Source: Devosiaceae bacterium
GTDB taxonomy: Bacteria; Pseudomonadota; Alphaproteobacteria; Rhizobiales; Devosiaceae
Direction: 5' to 3'
DNA: 8,328 nt
Assembly (NCBI GenBank): GCA_021648585.1
Contig: JAKISM010000110.1
Location: 1-8,328, forward strand
Made by a program: the position numbers and the translations under genes. The notes beneath the pieces are model-generated. The model had not been told where the DNA came from and ran no database searches. It saw only the letters and a program-made list of their open reading frames with translations. Every line of letters starts with the position of its first letter. Within the stretch, counting starts at the first letter, position 1. Below are positions 1 to 4,572 of this stretch, in pieces.

Positions 1-50
1 CTAATGCCTAATTGCTTAATCTTTGACGGTCTTTTTTGGCGTGTTGGCAT
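1..50 (-). CDS. possible 5' end of an unidentified protein, cut by window edge
   Basis: An ATG at 48-50 on the minus strand opens a frame that stays open to the window edge: 16 codons, beginning MPTRQKRPSKIKQLGI, a basic N-terminus. A purine-rich stretch (AAGAG, then GTGAAAT) lies just upstream as a weak ribosome binding site. The plus strand is also open from base 1 to 69, so an open frame here is not strong evidence. I do not recognise the protein. It would follow the CDGSH gene in the same direction, about 100 bp downstream. Confidence 0.3.
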   Translation of the reverse strand, partial: MPTRQKRPSKIKQLGI

Positions 51-92
51 ATTTCACTCTTTTATTTGAGCAAATAATAAGCGCAATCTATT

Positions 93-122
93 AAAAAGAC
101 GTTGCTAACGCACAATCTTTTT
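93..122 (-). terminator. possible weak terminator behind the CDGSH protein gene
   Basis: On the minus strand a small hairpin, CGTT-agc-AACG (100-110), is followed after two bases by five T (93-97). The flanks AAAAAGA (93-99) and TCTTTTT (116-122) are also inverted repeats, so an AT-rich outer stem with a bulge is possible. It starts 38 bp beyond the stop codon at 149. The core stem is only 4 bp, so efficiency is doubtful. Confidence 0.35.
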
Positions 123-148
123 ACGCCAATAATTTTAGTAGCTGGTAT

Positions 149-778
149 TTAGCTAGTTTTGAAACCAATTTTAACGTGAGACCCATCGCAATAGGGTTTG
201 TTGGCAGAAGCTCCACAACGACAAAGCGCTAATTTTTGCGTTGTAGTAGATTTTTTGCCACTACCCATCAAAACCTCTACATTGCCATCAATCATAATAG
301 GCCCATCTTCAATCGAGGTTATTGTGAGTTTGCCATCTCTATTATCTAATGCTTGTGCTTCAATGACTGGAATTTCACCAGTTGCTGCAAAACCATCAGC
401 ACTGTGCGCTCCATCGCAAAATGGCTTGTTTTTTGATTTTCCACAACGGCAAAGCGTTGCTCGATTACCCGCTACCTCACCATCAATTACCAATTCTCCC
501 CTAACAATAACAGGCCCATTTTCGCTAACACGAGCAGTATTTACCTTTGGTGCCGCTTCGTTTTTGCCGCCGTCATTTCGCTCATATTGAATAGCTCCAG
601 AGGGACAAATTTGTGCCAATATTGCTATATCTTCGGCACTAGCATTATCAGGAAAAATCCAATCGCCCTTAACTCCAGCCTTGAAAACTTCTGGCTGAGA
701 AAGAACACAATTCCTTGCATGAATGCATTTCTTACCATCAAATAAAATTGTGATTTCTTTACCTTTAATATATTGCAT
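149..778 (-). CDS. iron-sulfur protein: divergent [4Fe-4S] domain plus two CDGSH motifs
   Basis: A 209-residue, probably cytoplasmic iron-sulfur protein. Residues 8-66 look like the divergent single-cluster ferredoxin domain (Fer4_19 type), with C18-x5-C24 and C58 in ICPSGAI. Two CDGSH-type [2Fe-2S] motifs follow, each with three Cys and one His: C110, C112, C121, H125 (CDGAH) and C186, C188, C197, H201 (CDGSH). No signal peptide or membrane segment is seen. The start is set by AAGGGAA a few bases upstream of the ATG at 776-778. The gene lies 52 bp behind the DoxX-family gene on the same strand, so the two are probably co-transcribed. Members of this family are usually annotated only as (4Fe-4S)-binding or CDGSH proteins. 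Electron transfer or cluster storage is inference; the partner is unknown. Confidence 0.9.
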   Translation of the reverse strand: MQYIKGKEITILFDGKKCIHARNCVLSQPEVFKAGVKGDWIFPDNASAEDIAILAQICPSGAIQYERNDGGKNEAAPKVNTARVSENGPVIVRGELVIDGEVAGNRATLCRCGKSKNKPFCDGAHSADGFAATGEIPVIEAQALDNRDGKLTITSIEDGPIMIDGNVEVLMGSGKKSTTTQKLALCRCGASANKPYCDGSHVKIGFKTS

Positions 779-830
779 ATTATTCCCTTGATTGTCATTT
801 CAAATATCTTAAATGTCTAATTAATATAGG

Positions 831-1271
831 CTAGTTTCTTGAAGCAATCGGTAGTTTTTTCCACCGTCCCCAAATTATAAATATACTTAGTGCTAATAGC
901 ACCAAATTCATAGGAAGTGTTTGCGCTGTTTCTCCATAAGAAGCATGCACCCCGATTGCTAAAATTTGAATGGTTGCAAATCCCAGTGCCGCCAACGGAG
1001 TGAGCATTGGCAATATACGAGTTAGCGCTGGCAAAATTATCCCCACTGCCCCAGCTATTTCAGCGATGCCGATAAATCTAACGAATAGAACTGGTGAATC
1101 AGCTACAAAACTCATTTGCAATGCTAGATCAGCTAGCGGCATAAAAGCCTTAGCCATTCCAGCAGCACCAAACACCAGCGCCAATAAAACCTGCGCCACC
1201 CATAATACAATATTTAACCATTTTTTTGGTTTAGGTTGTTTTACTTCTTCATTCATTGTCTTTTCGTTCAT
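831..1271 (-). CDS. DoxX-family integral membrane protein
   Basis: A 146-residue inner-membrane protein with a charged, lysine-rich cytoplasmic N-terminus (residues 1-18) and four predicted membrane segments, near 19-38, 61-80, 86-107 and 119-134. The pattern GAAGMAKAF after the first helix and FVRFIGIAEIAGAVGIILPAL in the second is typical of the DoxX family (including the MhqP/CatD group). The start at 1271 is preferred over the in-frame Met6, because GGGGA (1279-1283) sits 7 bases upstream. DoxX-type proteins are linked to quinone, thiol or oxidative stress, often under HxlR-family repressors, and an HxlR gene is divergent here. It is probably first gene of an operon with the CDGSH protein. 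The biochemical activity is not established from sequence. Confidence 0.9.
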   Translation of the reverse strand: MNEKTMNEEVKQPKPKKWLNIVLWVAQVLLALVFGAAGMAKAFMPLADLALQMSFVADSPVLFVRFIGIAEIAGAVGIILPALTRILPMLTPLAALGFATIQILAIGVHASYGETAQTLPMNLVLLALSIFIIWGRWKKLPIASRN

Positions 1272-1374
1272 TGCTAATTCCCCATGCTAAATTTATCTAG
1301 TGGTATTCATTGGTAAGTTTGTATATATGTGATACTAATATCAAAGAATAATCATAAAGCAAGAAGGCACAGCT
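1272..1374. promoter_or_regulatory. divergent promoter/operator region between doxX-like and hxlR-like genes
   Basis: A 103-bp gap between the start codons of two divergent genes. It contains GATA-ctaa-TATC (1331-1342; 10 of 12 positions symmetric) and an overlapping GTAT-N7-ATAC (1321-1335). HxlR-family repressors bind short inverted repeats of about this size, so these are the best operator candidates. For the rightward gene, TTGGTA (1310-1315) and GATACT (1331-1336) resemble -35 and -10 boxes but with a short 15-bp spacer. For the leftward gene, TTGATA (rc of 1339-1344) is a good -35, but no well-spaced -10 is clear. Autoregulation and repression of doxX are inferred from layout. Confidence 0.45.
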
Positions 1375-1743
1375 ATGTCAGTAGATAACAACAATGTTAG
1401 TACGAATTGCCAAGCCATGGGCGAAGTACTTAATCGTATTGGCGATAAGTGGAGCATTATGATTGTTGGAACGCTAAGAAATGAAGCCGTACGATTTAAT
1501 GAAATCCAGCGCCAGATAGGCGGCATTTCCCAACGAATGTTATCACGCACCCTACGAAACCTTGAGAGAGATGGTATTGTAAAACGCACCGCTTATCCCG
1601 AAGTTCCGCCACGTGTAGAATATGAACTAACAAAACTTGGTCACTCATTGCAACCTGCCATTGAGGGTTTATGGAATTGGGCCAGTACCAATTTTAGTGA
1701 GATAGAGACTGCACGTATGAAATATGATTCTCTCAAGAAATAG
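1375..1743 (+). CDS. HxlR-family winged-helix transcriptional regulator
   Basis: A 122-residue DNA-binding protein of the HxlR (MarR-like winged helix) family. Family marks are IGDKWSIMIVGTL (residues 22-34), RFNEIQRQIGGISQRMLSRTLRNLERDGIVKR (the helix-turn-helix and start of the wing, about 40-71) and VEYELTKLGHSL. The length is normal for the family. The only cysteine, C12, lies 14 residues before W26 of GDKW. That matches the redox-sensing cysteine of the quinone/diamide sensors YodB and QsrR as I recall them, although Gln replaces the usual Pro after Cys. AAGAAGG (1361-1367) lies 7 bases before the ATG. Divergent from the DoxX-CDGSH gene pair, which it probably represses. The inducer (quinone, aldehyde, disulfide stress) cannot be told from sequence. 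Confidence 0.92.
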   Translation: MSVDNNNVSTNCQAMGEVLNRIGDKWSIMIVGTLRNEAVRFNEIQRQIGGISQRMLSRTLRNLERDGIVKRTAYPEVPPRVEYELTKLGHSLQPAIEGLWNWASTNFSEIETARMKYDSLKK

Positions 1744-1807
1744 ACATAAAGCTGATACAGTATAAGCTAGTAGTGTGATTGCATCATCTATTAATAAGGA
1801 ACGAATA

Positions 1808-2413
1808 ATGAAGAAGCAAAATGTTATATTATTGGTTTTATCGGCCTTATTCATTGCTACATTAAGCGCTAGCCCTGCCCTTGCGCATAGGTTTAATGTT
1901 GTACTAATTGTCCCGCTTAGCGGTGCTGAAATTGAGTTAGGCGAGCAATATCGCAACGGATTTTTTCTGGCAACCACACAAAACGATGCTCACCCTGATG
2001 AAACGTCTGACGGGCATTTAGGCGGCCTTGATTCTTATATTTCATTTATTGATGCGGCGGGTGATATTAACGGACAAGTTCAAAATATTATTAGCGAAGG
2101 ACAAGCAAATATTGTAGTTGGTGCTTTTGTTGAAAATTCAGTCCTATCACAAATCGCTCCTCTATTTGAACAAGCAAATATTGCGCTATTATCACCCGGA
2201 ATTTCATCTTTTGCGCAATCTAATTCACCACAAGTTGAAATATTTACCACGCTTTTTGAACAACAATATAGCGTAAAACCTTCAGAACAAGCTGCACAAG
2301 GATATAACGCTGCTTGGCGCATTGATGAAGCAGTGCGAGCGCAAGGATCTACTGATAATGCAACCGAAATAATGAGCAGTTTCAGTCAGAGTGCTGAGAA
2401 TTTTAACTGGTAA
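1808..2413 (+). CDS. miniature secreted type I periplasmic binding protein-like protein
   Basis: A 201-residue exported protein. The start at 1808 is chosen over an upstream in-frame ATG at 1775 because AAGGA (1796-1800) lies 7 bases before it and a clean signal peptide follows (MKK, hydrophobic core, ALA cleavage after residue 26). The mature N-terminus, FNVVLIVPLSGAEIELGEQYRNGFFLA, and later VVGAFVENSVLSQIAPLFEQANIALLSPG, resemble the first lobe of LivJ-like amino-acid binding proteins. FTTLFEQQYSVKPSEQAAQGYNAAWRIDEAVRAQG (about 146-180) resembles their late segment. The usual roughly 170 residues between these parts, most of the second lobe, are absent, as is much of the C-terminus; relatives have about 370 residues. 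A D/H-rich loop (residues 60-75) is odd. No permease or ATPase gene is nearby. It may be a decayed gene kept in frame or a short family of its own; ligand unknown. Confidence 0.75.
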   Translation: MKKQNVILLVLSALFIATLSASPALAHRFNVVLIVPLSGAEIELGEQYRNGFFLATTQNDAHPDETSDGHLGGLDSYISFIDAAGDINGQVQNIISEGQANIVVGAFVENSVLSQIAPLFEQANIALLSPGISSFAQSNSPQVEIFTTLFEQQYSVKPSEQAAQGYNAAWRIDEAVRAQGSTDNATEIMSSFSQSAENFNW

Positions 2414-2420
2414 TCCTGCT

Positions 2421-3692
2421 TTATTTTACAACAGATCTACCAGCATAAACAGCAGCAGAACCCAACTGCTCCTCAATGCGAATAAGCTGATTATATTTGC
2501 TTAAACGTTCTGAGCGTGAGAGCGAGCCTGTTTTTATTTGCCCGCAATTTAGCGCTACTGCTAAATCGGCAATAGTATAATCTTCTGTTTCACCAGAACG
2601 GTGCGACATAACGGACGTATAAGACGCACGGTGCGCCATATCTACTGCTTGCATGGTTTCTGACAAAGTGCCAATTTGATTGACCTTAACCAAAATTGAG
2701 TTGGCAACTCCCATTTTTATGCCAGAGCTTAGACGTTCAGAATTGGTAACAAATAAATCATCACCAACCAGTTGAACCTTTTCGCCTATTGCTTTGGTTA
2801 GGGCTTTCCAACCTTCCCAATCGTCTTCATCCATTCCATCTTCAATAGAGATAATCGGGTAGCGAGCGGCTAAATCAGCTAAATATGCAACATTTTCTTC
2901 AGAAGTTAGGCTTTTGCCCTCGCCCTTCATTTCATATTTGCCATTTTTATAATATTCACTTGCGGCGCAATCCAGCGCCAGCGCAACGTCTTCGCCAGCC
3001 TTATATCCAGCTTTTTCAATCGCATTCATTATAAAACTAAGCGCTTCATCTGCTGAGGCTAAGTTAGGCGCAAAGCCGCCCTCTTCCCCAACATTAGTAT
3101 TATGACCTTTTTCACTTAGGGATTTTTTGAGTGTGTGGAAAATTTCTGAACCGATACGAATAGCATCAGCAATGCTAGCCGCACCAATCGGCATAATCAT
3201 AAATTCTTGAATATCAATCGGATTATCCGCATGTTCACCGCCATTGATAATATTCATCATTGGTACTGGCATAATATGGGCATTTGGCCCGCCAAGATAA
3301 CGATATAATGGCAGCATAGATGATTCTGCGGCCGCCTTTGCCACCGCTAGCGAAACCCCAAGAATAGCGTTTGCGCCTAGTTTGCTTTTATTTGGCGTAC
3401 CATCTAATTCAATCATTGCTTGATCAATTTCAATCTGATCAAGCGCATCCATGCCCTCTAATTCGCTAAAAATAAATGTGTTTACATTATCAACAGCATT
3501 TAGAACGCCCTTGCCCATATATTCACGCCCACCATCACGAAGCTCAACCGCCTCATGCGCACCAGTTGATGCACCAGAGGGAACAGCTGCACGACCAAAA
3601 GAGCCATCATCAAGCGTTACATCAACTTCAACAGTTGGGTTGCCTCTACTATCAAAAATTTGGCGGGCAACAATATCAATAATATAAGACAT
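2421..3692 (-). CDS. eno: enolase (phosphopyruvate hydratase)
   Basis: A full-length 423-residue enolase converting 2-phosphoglycerate to phosphoenolpyruvate in glycolysis, in the cytosol. Expected sites are present: SGASTGAHEA (39-48), H154 in GGEHADN, QEFM (162-165), VGEEGGFAPN (201-210), the three magnesium ligands D241, E284 and D311, catalytic lysine K336 in LVKVNQ, SHRSGETED (363-371) and K387 in IKTGS. The start is supported by AGGAA (rc of 3699-3703). The gene ends 7 bp from the stop of the convergent binding-protein-like gene, leaving no room for a terminator in between. Upstream on the same strand is a DUF4169 gene, 69 bp away. In many relatives a FtsB/DivIC gene follows eno; here it does not. 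Confidence 0.98.
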   Translation of the reverse strand: MSYIIDIVARQIFDSRGNPTVEVDVTLDDGSFGRAAVPSGASTGAHEAVELRDGGREYMGKGVLNAVDNVNTFIFSELEGMDALDQIEIDQAMIELDGTPNKSKLGANAILGVSLAVAKAAAESSMLPLYRYLGGPNAHIMPVPMMNIINGGEHADNPIDIQEFMIMPIGAASIADAIRIGSEIFHTLKKSLSEKGHNTNVGEEGGFAPNLASADEALSFIMNAIEKAGYKAGEDVALALDCAASEYYKNGKYEMKGEGKSLTSEENVAYLADLAARYPIISIEDGMDEDDWEGWKALTKAIGEKVQLVGDDLFVTNSERLSSGIKMGVANSILVKVNQIGTLSETMQAVDMAHRASYTSVMSHRSGETEDYTIADLAVALNCGQIKTGSLSRSERLSKYNQLIRIEEQLGSAAVYAGRSVVK

Positions 3693-3708
3693 AAGAATTT
3701 CCTAAAAA

Positions 3709-3761
3709 TAAGTTTTACTATTTGTTTGATAATCAAAACTTAAGTGAAAAGCAAAACTTAA
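3709..3761 (-). repeat. repeated TTAAGTTTTG boxes upstream of eno
   Basis: Read on the minus strand, TTAAGTTTTG occurs twice exactly (3752-3761 and 3734-3743), 18 bp apart start to start. An inverted partial copy, AAAACTTA, lies nearer the gene (3709-3716). All lie in the 69-bp gap before eno, where its promoter or a regulator site could be. A -35-like TTGCTT and -10-like GATTAT overlap the boxes with 17 bp between them, but both are weak. The tract is AT-rich, so chance is possible. Confidence 0.35.
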
Positions 3762-3938
3762 TTAGTCTTTTATTTTATGAGCATCTAATTGTTTTTCATT
3801 TAAGGACTTTAATAGAGCATCTTTTTTTCTGCTCGCTTTTTTTTGCCCAAATTTAATTCTGTTTTGCTCAGCTTTTATTTGCTTTGTAGCTCTAAGTTTG
3901 GTTTTTCTAGCTTTTCTTAGGTTTATAATTTCACTCAT
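3762..3938 (-). CDS. DUF4169 family small protein
   Basis: A 58-residue, very basic protein found by reading the minus strand between eno and the M15 gene. It starts MSEIINLRKARK and continues with lysine/arginine-rich helix-forming sequence (KAEQNRIKFGQKKASRKKDALL), ending LDAHKIKD. The opening xEIINLRxARK, the central AEQNRxxFGxxK and the DAHK tail match the alphaproteobacterial DUF4169 pattern as I know it. Length is normal for that family. It has no cysteine or signal peptide. The function is unknown; charge and size suggest nucleic-acid or protein contact, which is only inference. Shine-Dalgarno support is weak (ATGCTGAC before the ATG). It lies 24 bp behind the M15 gene and 69 bp before eno, all on the same strand. 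In other alphaproteobacteria I recall it near fumarase genes, so its place beside eno is unusual. Confidence 0.8.
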   Translation of the reverse strand: MSEIINLRKARKTKLRATKQIKAEQNRIKFGQKKASRKKDALLKSLNEKQLDAHKIKD

Positions 3939-3962
3939 GTCAGCATTTTATAGATTTTTACT

Positions 3963-4388
3963 TTAAGAGCAATACCAACGCCACGAACGATCATCACCAG
4001 TATCTACATGCACAAAACGCCGTCCGCAATAATACCCACGACCACCGCCAACATTTGCTGCCCACCAATTAAGGATTTTTTGTTTACCAACGCCTTTAAT
4101 TACCACATCAGCAGCTTTGCAACCTCTATGATAAAGATGATAGCTTTTTTTAACCGAGCGGTTGGCTTTTCTGGTACGACAAGAGCTGGTCACTTCAACA
4201 GGGCCAAGCGCTTTGCTCATTTTACAAAGCCCATCATATAATATCTTATCTGTTCCATTTTTAAGCCCGCTAACATTGCAATTTGAGGCAGCTACGGCTT
4301 GATATAGATAGATTGGTGTTACGCTAATTGGCATAGCAAAGGCAAAGGCTAGCATTATGCCAACCAATTTGGTTGTAATAGATTTCAT
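3963..4388 (-). CDS. secreted M15-type D-Ala-D-Ala carboxypeptidase-like metallohydrolase
   Basis: A 141-residue exported protein with the compact zinc-peptidase fold of the M15 family (Peptidase_M15_3-like). Residues 1-33 form a signal peptide (MKSITTK, hydrophobic run, AVA cleavage site). The zinc motif is SYHLYHRGCKAADV (82-95), with D94 and either H84 or H87 as ligand; H87-x6-D94 has the usual H-x6-D spacing. The third ligand is H127 in FVHVD (125-129), and DRSWRW follows as in the family. Six cysteines (37, 55, 70, 90, 121, 140) suggest three disulfides, fitting a periplasmic location. The likely substrate is peptidoglycan stem peptides, cleaved as a D,D- or L,D-peptidase, but this is inferred. 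It sits between pyrG and DUF4169-eno, where relatives often have kdsA. Shine-Dalgarno support is only purine-rich (AAAGAAATAAG). Confidence 0.85.
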   Translation of the reverse strand: MKSITTKLVGIMLAFAFAMPISVTPIYLYQAVAASNCNVSGLKNGTDKILYDGLCKMSKALGPVEVTSSCRTRKANRSVKKSYHLYHRGCKAADVVIKGVGKQKILNWWAANVGGGRGYYCGRRFVHVDTGDDRSWRWYCS

Positions 4389-4572
4389 CTTATTTCTTTT
4401 TGGATTGTTGAATTTTGTGGGGTTTATTGCGTGCCTAAAAAAATGTCACGGACATTGTTATATTATGGTTGATGGAGATAGCTAATTAATAGAGTTAATA
4501 GCTAAACTATCAGAACCAGCTGGCGGCAAAAACCAGCAAATTTTGGCAAAATTAAGACTGTGTTAGTTTTTA
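4389..4572. other. 184-bp gap between pyrG and the M15 gene
   Basis: No coding sequence is seen on either strand and I find no trace of kdsA. The gap holds several symmetrical pieces: AATGTC-acg-GACATT (4442-4456, perfect); an imperfect TAGCTAATTAA/TTAATAGCTA pair (4479-4504); CCAGCTGG (4516-4523), with GCTGG-N9-CCAGC pairing to 4537; and AATTTT-ggc-AAAATT (4539-4553). The last two lie just behind the pyrG stop and could end its transcript, but no T-run follows on the minus strand. A -10-like CATAAT (rc of 4462-4467) might serve the M15 gene; no good -35 is seen. Confidence 0.5.
4442..4456. repeat. perfect 6-bp inverted repeat upstream of the M15 gene
   Basis: AATGTC-acg-GACATT is perfectly symmetric around a 3-base centre, 54 bp upstream of the M15 start codon. 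It could be an operator for a dimeric regulator or a small RNA hairpin. It lies downstream of the best -10-like sequence on the minus strand (CATAAT, 4462-4467), so it would fall near the start of the transcript. No regulator is assigned. Confidence 0.5.

Noticed and set aside
1775..1807. Earlier in-frame ATG for the binding-protein-like gene
   Set aside because: Using it would put 11 extra residues (MIASSINKERI) before a standard signal peptide, and the ribosome binding site lies between the two ATGs.
1669..1977. Minus-strand frame spanning the hxlR-like end and the binding-protein start
   Set aside because: It overlaps two better supported genes on the other strand and its product resembles no family.
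3451..3687. Two open frames on the plus strand opposite the 5' part of eno
   Set aside because: They lie wholly inside a certain enolase gene, have low-complexity His/Pro/Ser-rich products that mirror its codons, and lack ribosome binding sites.
4514..4553. Hairpins behind pyrG as a standard intrinsic terminator
   Set aside because: Stems exist (GCTGG-N9-CCAGC and AATTTT-ggc-AAAATT), but no T-run follows on the minus strand, so they are listed only as gap content.
4389..4572. Remnant of kdsA between pyrG and the M15 gene
   Set aside because: The 184 bp were read for coding potential; only very short frames occur and none resembles KdsA.
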